A stretch of DNA of 64,000 bases from Biscogniauxia marginata (Eukaryota; Ascomycota; Sordariomycetes; Xylariales; Xylariaceae), in the NCBI GenBank assembly GCA_022695795.1, contig MU404067.1, positions 310,001 through 374,000 of the forward strand. Direction: 5' to 3'. Below are positions 1-11,500 of the stretch, piece by piece. The position numbers were made by a program, and so were the translations under genes. Position 1 is the first letter of the stretch, and every line of letters begins with the position of its first letter. The notes under the pieces were generated by a model. It saw nothing but the letters and a program-made list of their open reading frames with translations. It was not told the origin of the DNA and did not search any database.

Positions 1-353
1 TCATTATTATATAGTTTTTTAAACCTTATTTTATAATATTAAATTATTTTGTTAAAATATCGGTATTTTTATTAATATATATTTATAATTAATTTAATTT
101 AATTTAACTTTATAAAAAGATATTTGTTATTATTAATACAATTTTAATATTATTAACACGAAATCGTTAAACGTTATATAATAAGTTTTAAAAAGTATTA
201 TTAATAACTTTAAATTTTTTATAAATTTAATATCACCGATATTATATATATCAAGGTATAAATATAAGGAATACGAAAACAAGGCTCTCGTATTTATAAT
301 TTATACGTATAAGTGTTATGAACCTCCTTTTCTTCTTTGTGTCACGTGTGGAT
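1..353. other. AT-rich transposon debris
   Basis: Almost pure A/T with no reading frame that makes sense. From 314 there is a broken copy of the same LTR tip that begins intact at 354, so at least part of this is old LTR debris of the gypsy family described below. Confidence 0.5.
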
Positions 354-698
354 TGTGACGAACCTCCCTTCTATATTCCTAGTTAGCTGACTTCACAGGT
401 TTATACGTACTAGGTTTTTTTGTTTTAAAGGTAATAATGGATTAAGATTAGTTTAAGTGATTTATAATGTTTTGTTCGTCAAAGAGATTTTAAGGTACTT
501 TCATTATAGTATTAAAAAGTGATTATAATTTTAGATTAATAACTAAAAAACGAGAAATTAATTATATAAGAAATTCTAATTTATTTATACTTTTTCTTTT
601 TTTTATATAAAACAGTTAAATTAGTAAATCGCTTATTACTTACTCTCAATTTACTAAATTACTTTTACTTATATAACTTATATATAAAACCCGTAATA
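354..698 (-). repeat. Left (3') LTR of gypsy copy 1
   Basis: Begins with TGTGACGAACCTCC and matches the right LTR at 7402 over its first 250 bp or so. The bases just inside it (from about 699) read as a purine run on the minus strand, as expected for the polypurine tract beside the 3' LTR of a minus-strand element. The inner end is placed by comparison with copy 2 and is approximate. Confidence 0.75.
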
Positions 699-796
699 TT
701 ATTTTTCCCTTTCGAAGATCTTTATTTCGAAAATAAAAAGGTTTAAAAAAAAACTTACTTATTATTTTAAGTTTTTTTAATTTTACTTTTTTTGTT

Positions 797-1426
797 ATGT
801 CTCACTATATAACTAAAAACCAAAAGAAAGTTATCTCGCGACGTGTTAAAAAACTAACAAAAAATAAAACTGCTTTTTTAAAACTAGTTATTTTAAACGG
901 AAAAAAAGAAATAACTTGTTCTTTTTATAAATAATTTGAAAAGAAGTATATAATTTTTAAAAACTCGAGCCGTTATTTAGAATATATTTATTTAAAACGT
1001 ACTTATTATAACGTTTTTAATATTTCGCGTAAAGGTATAGCTAAAATTGTTAAGTAATTTTAAAAAGTTAAAGCGGACTTAAAAAAAGTGAACGTCGCGA
1101 CTAAAGAGGCTATAAATAAAGCGGTAATAGTTATAAATAAAACGCGTCGTTTTTAAACGTAAAAAAGCTTTTAATTTAAAAAGTTATAAAGAATAATTAT
1201 TTAGGATTTTAATTTTATCGAGGAACTAAAGCGTGTTAAATTTAAAGAGGCGGAGGAATAACAGCGCCTTAACGAAAAGTTATAACGTAAAGAGGGAAAG
1301 CAATATTAACCTAAATTTACTTAAGACTCGTTTAATATCGAGACTTTCTTTTTTTCTTTTAACGATTTAAACCTCGATATTTAAGCCTTTTTAGCCGATT
1401 TAGATTTTAGCGGTGAAAATCTTTAA
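797..1426 (+). pseudogene. Accessory plus-strand ORF of gypsy copy 1, degenerate Zn2Cys6-like
   Basis: Reading frame of 210 codons opposite to gag-pol, starting with ATG at 797, broken by about a dozen stops of the kind C-to-T mutation makes. Codons 41-70 (917-1006) keep the spacing C-x2-C-x6-C-x8-C-x2-C-x6-C if tyrosines (TAT) at positions 4, 11, 20, 23 and 30 of the motif were once cysteines (TGT); only the first is still TGT. A basic, charged middle follows, and the end reads LADLDFSGE. The same frame, length and ending occur in copy 2 (17371-17982), where different cysteines survive. Its stop (1424-1426) lies 20 bp beyond the pol stop on the other strand (1407). The spacing is that of fungal Zn2Cys6 binuclear clusters; a DNA-binding role is inference. 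I recall similar ORFs beside gypsy elements in other fungi but know of no characterised function. Confidence 0.7.
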
Positions 1427-4400
1427 TTTCCTTTATTAAGTTCTTTAAATGCTTAAGTGGTTCTTAAGTATTTTCTTTTAATAAATAGCTTTTTTATTTA
1501 ACAAAATATTATAATTAATTATTAATTTTTCTTGAATTTAATATCTTTTTAACTTTGTACTTATTAAGATTTTTTTTAAGTTTTAACTATTTTTCCGGCG
1601 AGGCGTTTTTTAATGTTGGTTTTAAAAGTAAAATATAGAATATTAAGTGTATTTTAAATCTTTTTAATAGAGAAAGTTTATAATTAACTTTTAAAATAAC
1701 TTTTTTAATTTTATACGGTTTTAATTTTTTAAATTTAAGTTTTTTATTAAGTCGTTTCGTTTTAATTTAAGGTATTTTTATTAACGCGTCTTATTATTAA
1801 CGAAGTAAGTAAATTATGTTTCTTTTCTTAAGAATTGGTTCTTTAATTCTTTTTTTATTATAATACTTTGTTATTTTGTTTTAAATAAATTGTAACTCTT
1901 TTTGTAATCGTAGCTATACCGCCTAGACTTTTTCGGATAATACTTTTGCTTTTAAGGTTTCCGTTTCGACTTTTAATGCTTTTATAAGTTTAATTAATTA
2001 CTTTTAAACTTCTACTTTTTAATTATATACTGCTTTATATAGTAATATTTTTATATTTTCGTTGATTAAAGTATTATAAGCTATTTAAGTTATTAGTAGT
2101 AATTTTATTTAGTTATTTATTTCTTAGTTAATATAACTTCGAAGGTATTATTTCATTATTTGGTTTAGTTTTTTTATTTATCTGTTTAATTAAGGATGAT
2201 ATATTATAAATAACTTTTATTTAATTTTTATTCGTTTTATTAAGTTAGTTTAAAACTTTAATGTAAATAACTTGTCTTTATTTGAAATAATGCGTTTTAA
2301 TAATTTATGTTTATTAATATACTTTTTTAAGAAACTAAAAATTAATTATTTTATTATGCTTAACTCGTTAAATAATAAAAAGTAGGTATATTTCGTGAAT
2401 TTATTAACGATTATTTATATGTTGTTATAAGGTATTTTTATAATAAGGTCTTTTAACTTAAGGAGTTTTATTACGAAATCCTATATAATTATGTGCCATG
2501 CTTTTTTAAGTATTTAAGTTGGTTATAATAGTTTATATGGTTTATATCGTGACGCTTTAACTTTATTATAAACGTTATAGTTTTTTATAACTCTTTTAAT
2601 TATTTGTTTTATTCCTAGAAAGTCGAACTCTTTTTATAACCGTTTTAATGTTTTAAAGATTCCTTGGTAACCGTGTAAAGGGTGTTTATAAAATTCTTTA
2701 ATAAACTCGTTTTATATTTATTTCAATATGTAAACTTTTTCTTTATATAAAAGAAGTTCGTTATTAGTTCCTTACTAAGATTATAACTACTTTTCCTTTT
2801 AATTATAACTTTCTTTAAAACGTTGTTTTTAGTTTTTTATGTTAATTTATATGTAAATTAATATAATTAATTCGTTACTTTAGTGTTTAAACATTTAAAT
2901 ATCTCTTTTATTAACTTTCGAATTATAATCTTTTTTTCTACTAAAAAGATTTGTTTAAATGTTTTTTTTCCCTTTAATATAATAAATCTTAAGATTAAAT
3001 TTAAATAAGAAAATTATTTAACGCTTATGTTTTTAATTAAGTGTTTATATTATTATGAATCGTGTAAGGTTTTTGTGATTTAAGTAAATATTAATGGGTT
3101 TTTTAGTTTTATTAAGTTATAATTCTTACTTTTTTAGTGTTTTAATGACTATTAATAGTTTAGTTTAATACCGTATAGTGCCTTAAATAGGTACGCGACT
3201 AGGTATTATTTTCCATTATTTTTTAATTATTTTAGGATTATTCCGATGGCGAAATTTAAGGCGTTTGTTTTTAGTCGTTTCTTTTTGTTTTCGTTTAGAA
3301 GTTTATATATAACTTTATTAGTTATTATTTTTTTTAGTTATTAAAAAGCTTATTTAGCTTTTTTAATAAAATAAAAAGTTTTTTTTGTTTTTATTAAGGT
3401 AATTAATTTCGTTAATGGTTTAGTAATTTACTTAAAATCTTAAATAAGTTATTTAACGTAGTTAATAAAACTAAGAAATGCGCGTACGTTTATAACATTT
3501 TTAAGTACTAATTAATCTTTAATTACTATTATTTTTCCCTTTTAAATATGGATTTCTCTTAGACTTATTATAAATCCTAAATAATTTAGTTTTTTAACAT
3601 ACTATTTATTTTTAGTTAAATAAATAAGTAGGTTTATTTTCTTTAAGGCTTTTAACATTTGTTTTATATATTTCTTATGCTTTTTCTCGCTTTTTAAGTA
3701 AATTAGTATATCGTTTAAATAAACGAATATAAATTTATTTAGAAATTTATGAAGAACTATTATGATTATATATTGAAATGTAATAAGTGCGTTAATAAGT
3801 TTAAACGGCATAACTTTATATTTATAATGTTTATATATCGTTCAAAAGGCGGTGTATTATTCGTGTTTTTTAGTTATTTTAATTATATAATAATTATCGC
3901 GAAAGTTTAATATTATAAAGATTTAAGTTTTATTAATAGTAACGAGTATTTGTTTTTTTTTTTGTTATTTTATTAAGGTGTTAGTAGTTAATTACTTGTC
4001 ATTACACTAAATTTTTTTATTAACATGTTATTTTTCGTTTTTATCGATTTTTGGTATTATGATTACCGGGTATCTTAACGAGGATTTTAATTCTCGAATA
4101 TATTTTTTATTAAGATCTTTTTAAATTCCTTTTTATAATGCTTTTTGTTTTTCTTAATTTATAAGATATACTAAAAATAGTTTTAGTTATTTTTTTTCTT
4201 TAAAGTGAATTTAGTGATCTTATTAATTATGTTTTAATAATTCTTTTTTTGTTTTGTTTTTAAATAATTTATGAAAACGAAGGTATTTGCGTGGTATTTT
4301 TTTCGTTAGATTTTTAGGCTTAATTGCTTGAATTATATAAGCGATATATTTCGTTTTTATATTTGTTTTTTTGGAGTTATTTATAGTACTTATTTTATAA

Positions 4401-7330
4401 CTCGTAATAATTAACTCCTTTTAATTTCAATTTTAATAAAGCGTGTTTATCTCGAAATTTATTTGTAAATTACTTTTTTAAGTTAATTTATTTTTAGGAT
4501 TATATTATAATTTAATATATATATAATGTTAAAAATGACTTACTTAAAATGTTTTTAAATGGTTATTAAGAGAGAAATTATTTCTTTTAATACTTTATTA
4601 TTCTCGTAACTAAATATATATCCTTTAAAGTTTCGTAATTAATATAAATTTTGTTTATATATTTATAATATTTTGTTTTTTTAAGTTACCTTAATTAAAA
4701 TATAGTTTTTATTTATTTTTAAGTTTATAAGGGCTTTATACTTCCTTTTATTATACTTGATTTTAGTTATAATGGTATTATTAAGTCTTAACTAAATTTC
4801 ATATAAGGATTTGTTATTTATAGCTTCTCGCTGCCTTATTAGCGAGAGCTTTTACCGTTTTTTGGTTTTTCATGTCTCTTCTTTTTGGGGTTTTTTTAAG
4901 TCGTTATGGCCCGGATATCTTTTTATTTTTAGGTTTTTATAAGAGCGTGTTTTTAGTAATTGTTATTTAGATAGTCTTTTTAACTAATTTTTACGTAATA
5001 AGGAGTAAAAGGTTTATTTTTTATATAAAACCTTATATATTAAAACTTTAATTTTTTTTCGAGGGCCTTTTTATAGCTTAAGTTTATTTTTTTATTAACT
5101 CGAAATTTTTTAAGGTTTTAAATTATTTTTAAATAAAAGGTATAATTCTCGAATTTGCTTATTAGAGGTAACTCGATGTTTTTTTATAGGTTTATATAGA
5201 TTTCTAGAAATTCTCCTTTTTTTTAAAGTATATTTTAACGATTCGTTTATAACTTAGTTTAATTATATGTATTTTTATTTATTATTTTGTTAAGTGCTTT
5301 TTTATAAAGCTAAATAGATTAATATTATACTTAGCTCGTTTTTTAAGTTATTATAAAAAATATAGTTCTTTTTATAATTCCTATAATTCTTTTTTAACTT
5401 CGTTTTTTTCGAAACCCGTTTTAAGCAAATCGTGTATATCGCATAGTATTAAAGTATAATATATATAACCTTTAATAATTACTTTGTTGCTTCTTTCGGA
5501 ATTTAAGTGAAAATAATATGCTTTAAAATAATGTGGCCATTTTAAGACGTTATTATAAATGCATTTATTTTTTTTATGTTATTACTTTCTGGTTTTTAAG
5601 GATAATAATTAGCTTTATTCTTAGAACTTCTATGTACTTAATAAGTGTCGTTAGTATAAAAGCTTTAATATAACGATATATATTTCTTTTTTAGTTGGTT
5701 TTTCATTTTTGGCTTTATTTTAAGTTCTTTGTTTAATAACTTATTAAGCTAGCTAGCATTGTTTAAGTTTTAATGAATATCGTAATTGTTATTTATATAA
5801 AACCTCCGGTTTAGGTTATTATACTAGTTTTTTCTTTAATATGTTTCGTATTTATTGTCATTATAATGGCTTTAATGTAGTTTATTATGGTTTAACTTAA
5901 TTCTTAAGTTGTATCTTAATTTGTAGGTATTATATTTATACGGTAATTTGCTTTTATTATATCCTTATTTGGTTTATTTTAACGTGAGGTATTTTAAGTA
6001 TAAGTAATCGTGTTTTAAATAGTTTTTGTGGTTAACTTAATAATATTTATAGTTTCTTTTTATAAAGACCTCTTTATTTTTCTTTGCTTTAATAGTAGTA
6101 ATAATAAATACTTGGTTTATCTCTTTATTGTTTTTAAAATGAATTTTTACTTTAAAGGTTCTTTTCTCGGGTTGAGAAATCCCTCTTGTTTTTAGTTTTT
6201 ATTTCTTAGGATTTCGGCACTCGTTTTTATAATGGTTTTTTTTTTTATAATTAAAACACTTAATAGTTGATTTATCTTGTTTTTTTTGTTTCTTTTAAGT
6301 AATGTTAATTTTAATGAGGTTTAACTTAGTTTTAATGCCTTTTTTTGTTTCGGTACCACTTTTGTGATTTCTTTCTTTTTATTAATCGCTGTTTCTTCGT
6401 TATACCGTTTTTTTCTTTTTAAGGTACCGTTTAAAGTTTTCGTTATTAATAGCAATTATTATTATAACGTAGTTATTAAACTTTCCTGGGTTTTTCTCTT
6501 TATATAGGCTTATTTTATATAGCTTATTCTTTATGTGGTTTTTTAGTCCTTAATAAAACAAGTAATATAAGCTTTTAATAAGTAATTATAACTAGCTTGC
6601 GAGTTTCTTGAACTTAATAGCGTAATTTAAAGTTTTCTTATCTTGTCGTAGTTTATAAAGTTGAGCTTTGGCTTGTTACTTAAGAATTAAGTTGCTAAAT
6701 ATAAACCTAAGTTGTTTTTTAAACTCTTTATAATTTTTAAAGACCTTTTTTATGTCTTTTTAAGTGTTTAGTTTATTTTTTAAATGATTTTTTAACATTG
6801 GTTAAAACCAGGTTAAAGTAGTTTTAATGAGGAGTTAAGATATTATAAAAACCTTTTGTTTTTTAATGGTAATTGTTTTGTAATAAAATCGTAAATAGGT
6901 TTTAGCTTAAATTAGAAATCTTTTTAAATCGCTCGACTTATTATACTTATTAGGTGTAATTAGTTTAAAACCCTTTATATCGGGGGTTATTATGTTGTTT
7001 TCGTCGTTTAAGTTATTAAGGTTATTATCGTTTAAAGGTGGTTTCGGTTATTTATCTCTAAGAGGTAAGAGTTATCTTACTTGTTTATTTTTTTAAGTGT
7101 TTTTCTTCCTCTTTTTCTTCTTTTTTTAAATGATTTTTCTTGTTAAGTTTTAAAGGTGTCTTTTTAGGGTTTTTTTTTAGTTATAATTATAATTGATTTT
7201 TATATTAGTTCTTTTAAACCTTTTTGTTATACTATAAAAGAATTTAAAGCTTTCGTTTAAGAGCTTGTTAATTGTTGTTTTTTTATTTGTTTCTTTTCTT
7301 GTTACCTTTTAGTTTTAAGGGGTATGCTTG
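1407..7330 (-). pseudogene. gag-pol of gypsy copy 1, inactivated
   Basis: Minus-strand coding region for the retroelement polyprotein, destroyed by many stops. Recognisable parts: gag nucleocapsid knuckle C-x2-C-x4-H-x4-C at 6217-6258 (second Cys now Tyr); RT fragment with MPF..NA..TFQ and YLND at 3602-3811 (the usual YLDD with D changed to N); the stretch VRAFLSFINY at about 3467-3496, in frame with RT; and the integrase-terminal chromodomain in the last 53 codons, with the pieces KKILNSRK, YFVK and EPLKHLKN. The protease and integrase core must lie between but I could not place their motifs. The upstream limit is a guess near the right LTR. Confidence 0.85.
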
Positions 7331-7401
7331 TCTTGGGACGGTTCGATCGAGAGTCCCTTCTTTTGAACCAATGTTAAGTATTAATTAAAGAGCTATTAAA
7401 A

Positions 7402-7740
7402 TGTAACAAACCTCTTTTTTATATTTCTAGTTAATTAACTTTATAGGTTTATATGTATTAAGTTTTCTTGTTTTAAAGGTAATAATGAATTAAGATTAGT
7501 TTAAGTGATTTATAATGTTTTATTTATTAAAAAGTGACTATAATTTTAAATTAATAGTTAAAAAACAAGAGATTAATTACATAGGAAATTTTAATTTATT
7601 TATACTTTTTTTTTTTATATATAAAACAGTTAAATCGGTGAATCGCTTATTACTTACTCACGATTTATCAAATCACCTTAAATCGGTAAATCGCTTATTA
7701 CCTACTCTTGATTCACCGAATCACCTTTGTTCACGTGACT
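7402..7740 (-). repeat. Right (5') LTR of gypsy copy 1
   Basis: Begins TGTAACAAACCTC and follows the left LTR. Its inner half contains a 48-bp unit present twice (7630-7677 and 7678-7725), whereas the left LTR has the unit once (about 617-664). This half differs from the LTRs of copy 2, which carry an unrelated stretch around a CACGTGAC box. Confidence 0.7.
7630..7725. repeat. 48-bp tandem duplication inside LTR
   Basis: Two adjacent 48-bp units, each starting TTAAATCGGT and ending AATCACC, differing at several positions, mostly C/T or G/A. A short hairpin with GCGCC and GGCGC arms follows at about 7745-7760. Confidence 0.8.
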
Positions 7741-7760
7741 AGAAAAGCGCCATTAGGCGC

Positions 7761-8141
7761 TTAATTAAGAAAGAACGCCATTTAAGGATCTAAAAGATTA
7801 GTAAATCATAAATGAGAAATTCATAATTCCATAATTAAATAAATTATTAAATCATAAATAGGAAATTAATAATTTAATGATTCACTTAATAGTAAGAAGA
7901 AAAGAATGGGTATAAGTAGATTAAAGTTTCTTATATATTTAGTTATTTGTTTTTTAACTATTAATTTAAGATTATAGTCACTCCTTAATATTATAATAAG
8001 AGTACCTTGAAATCTCTTTAACAAACAAGACATTATAAATCATTTAAACCAATTTTAATTTATTATTACCTTTAAATTAAGAAAACTTAATACGTACTTA
8101 CTTGTGAAGTTAGTTGACTAGGAACACACAAGGAGGTTCGT
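7761..8141 (-). repeat. Solo LTR, reversed relative to copy 1 LTRs
   Basis: Reverse complement of the gypsy-family LTR: from about 7900 it reads the LTR backwards and ends with the tip AGGAGGTTCGT at 8141. The outer end is unclear. It sits head to head with the LTR starting at 8143. Confidence 0.7.
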
Positions 8142-8142
8142 G

Positions 8143-8561
8143 TGACGAACCTCCCTGTGTATTCCTAGTCAGCTGACTTCACAGGTAAGTACGTACTGGG
8201 TTTTCTTGATTTGAAGGTAACAGTGGGTTGAGATTGGTTCAATTGATTCACAATGTTATGTTCGTTAGAGAGGTTTCAAGGTACTCTCACTATAGTATTA
8301 AAGAGTGACTGTAGTCTTAGACTGATAGCTGAAGAATCAAGAACTAAATACATGAGAAATCCCATCCTTCTTATACTAACTCTTGCTTGTACACATTCTC
8401 TGTTTGGTATGTTGGATACCTTTGGATCCGACTTATCCACTCGGATCCACATCACGTGACGTAGGATCGTACTCCCTACTCATGCCCACAAGGCGGGCAT
8501 CCCTGGTCCGTGCCCCTAATACCCATGTTGAATGTCCCCTTCCCATGGTTGGGTCGTAACA
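8143..8561 (+). repeat. Solo LTR, nearly free of RIP
   Basis: Same LTR family in plus orientation, about 420 bp, from TGACGAACCTCCC to GGGTCGTAACA. It is clearly richer in G and C than every other copy in the island and so is the best available view of the undamaged LTR. It contains a CACGTGACG box near 8454. Confidence 0.8.
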
Positions 8562-11500
8562 GTTCGTCACAGTAAGTTACGAGGTATTTAAGTATTACAA
8601 CTTCACTTGTAAGTATATAAAATAAAGTATAAAGATATATAGTGGGCCACGTTATAATATTACCCCTCTTTTTTTTTTAAAAGCTTGTCCCGAGTTTTTA
8701 AAAATAAATAAAAATAAATCGGATTTTATAAAAGTTTAAATTTCTGTTTATTTATTATTAACTTTTTATTTTTTTTATTTTTTATTAATCTTGTTAAATT
8801 ATTTTTCTTTATAAAATACGTTATCTTTTTACCGCGAGTTTATTATTATTTTATATAAAAAATTCTTAATTTTATTTTTATATGTTCTTTTTATATTTTT
8901 AAGCCTTTTAAAGTATTTTTAAATAATTTCGTTATATATTAAATTAAATTAAGATTTTATTTTTTTATTATATTTAATATTACAACTTATAATAATACGT
9001 TTACGAGATAAATACTTAATTTACTTTTTTTTTTTTCGTTATATATAATTTTTAAGGTATTTAACCTTTTATTTTAATAAATTATTTAAGTATTTACGTA
9101 AATGATTAACGAGATAAATATCGATATTTTATAAAAAATTTTTAAGATTTTATAATGTTATTAAATTAAAAAAATAATTAAATTTATTATTAAGCTTATT
9201 AGTTAATTACACTTTTTATAATAAAAACATAGTTTTTTATATTGAAATTTAATTTATAATGGTACTTATTTACTTATTAACATATTTATTATTAAACTTT
9301 TTTATTAACTTTTTTATAATATCAATATACTTCTTTAAAATAATTTCATTTTTATTAAAAATTAAATTAAATTTTTAGTTTTAACTTTTTAATTAAAAAG
9401 GATTAATATTAAGAATCTTATTTTGATTTTATAAAGAAATAATTTTATTAAGTTATTAAATATATTAATTTAAACAATGTTTAATATTAATAAAACATTA
9501 AATTCATTATTTTAAAAATTATTTATAAATAATTATAATTATTAATTTAAATATTTGTTTATTATTTTTACTTATTTTATTATTTAAAAGTGTTTTAATG
9601 AAACTAATTTTTAATTTATTTATAAAATACAGAATATTTCATTTATAAAATCCGTTATAAACTAAGAACTTTAACGATTAATAATAATTTAAAAATATTA
9701 TATATACGATATAAGCCCTTATAATATATTGATATTATATTTTTAATAATAATTTATTAAATATATAAAACGAATTATACTTATTTTTAATTATTAACTT
9801 AAAATCGATAATATTATGTTATTATATTTTATTTAATATTAAAAAATATAATAACTTGAAAGTTTTATTACGTAGTATTTTTAATAATCGACATAATAAA
9901 TAATTAATAATAAATCGATTTATATTAATAACGACTTTTTATAAAGTTTTTAGTTTTATTATAATTAAAATATGTTGTGATTATATAAAAATATATTTCG
10001 TAAATCACTTTCGTTTTTAAGTTGTTTTAACGATATTATTAATTTGTTTTAATATAAAATTAAATTATTAAGTATCATTTAAAAGTTTTAATTATTTAAA
10101 AATACTTATAATTTCTTCCTTTCCTTTTTTTGCTTTTTAAGTTTAAAGGTTTTTAAACTTTTAAAATAAGATATTAATTATTTCGTTATTTTGTTTTAAA
10201 TAATAAATAATAATGAAGTTATATTAAAATAAGAGCTTAGTTTATTTAGTTTATTAAACGTTTAAAAGTTGGTTTATATTTTAATATTTTAAATAATTCT
10301 TTTTATTATTACTTTATTAGTTTTTATTATTATAAGTATTTTTTATTTTATATAAAATAATTATACTTCGCTTTTTATATTATTTTTAAATATTAATTAT
10401 TATTAAAGGTTTTTTATTAAAATAAAACTTTAATTATTATATCGTTTAAAATTTCTATTTCTATTTTTATTTTAAGTTTATAAACGTAATAATATAATAT
10501 AAAAACGATTAATAAATAAAATTTTAATTCTTAAAAAATTACTTTATAATTAATAACTTATTAAAAAGGTATATTTTTTCGTAAAGTTAATTAAAAGCTT
10601 TATAATTCTTTTATAATTATAAATAAACTTATAATAAAAGTTATAAAAGCTTAAAAATAATTATATTTCTTTTAATAATTTAAGTTACTTTTATTATTTA
10701 ATAGTTTTAATTTTAAAGGTTTATAATTACTTTATTTATCTTTATAATAAATTTAATAAACTTAGTTTTTATTATATAAAACTCGTATTTTTTAAATTAA
10801 ATTTATAATTTAATTTAATTAATGGTTATATAACAAGGATTAAATATTGTCTTGTTACTAGGAAGTAACTATATACTTATAAGGCATATAAAAGGTCGTG
10901 CTTTCCCCACGACTTTTTAAATAAAATAATTCTTTTCGTAAATAATTTAATATACACCGTTTTACTTTATACTTTCTTATTTTATTATAATTATTTGCTT
11001 TATATTTTATATATATACTTACTAACATTAATTTAATCGTTTTAATACTTTATTAATATATATAATATATTTTTTCATTATTTAAAGAATAAATATATTA
11101 TTAATATAAAAATTATAAAACTTATTTAAATATTTTATTAAAGTTTTATTAATATATTTTTAAAAAATTATTTATTTATTTATAAGTTTTTATTATAAAA
11201 ATATAATTAAAACTTATAAAAAGTTTATTAAATGTTAATTTTTATAAAGATTTTAATTTTAAAAAGCTAAGTTAACGTTTTTTAATTATTATAATATTTA
11301 GCTTATAATAATTAATATAAAATCGTAATTTTTTATTTAATTTAAACGTAAAAAAAATTAATATAACTTAAAAGATCGAGCTAAGTTTAATAAATTTTTT
11401 ATATAAGTTTTTATTAATATAATTTTAATAAGTTTTTAATTTTTTATAAACATTTTATATGAAAAGCTATATTTTAAGTTTTTAAACCGTGATTTAAAAG

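Larger units (their letters stand above)
354..7740 (-). mobile_element. RIP-damaged Ty3/gypsy chromovirus, copy 1
   Basis: LTR retrotransposon read on the minus strand, so its 5' LTR is on the right. The left LTR runs from 354 to about 698 and the right LTR from 7402 to about 7740. Between them the minus strand gives, from right to left, a gag CCHC zinc knuckle (6217-6258), the reverse transcriptase YLND motif (3710-3721), the RT/RNase H connection with a VRAFL-type motif (around 3440-3496, in the same frame as RT), and a chromodomain at the end of integrase (1407-1565). The order gag, RT, RNase H, chromodomain is that of chromoviruses. Stops and D to N or C to Y changes fit G-to-A/C-to-T mutation, so the copy is dead. 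The right LTR end is uncertain because another LTR abuts it. Confidence 0.9.

Noticed and set aside
7515..7742. Open frame of 75 codons, plus strand
   Set aside because: Lies inside the right LTR of gypsy copy 1 and arises partly from the 48-bp duplication; similar chance frames occur in the LTRs at 8253-8459 and 24249-24497.
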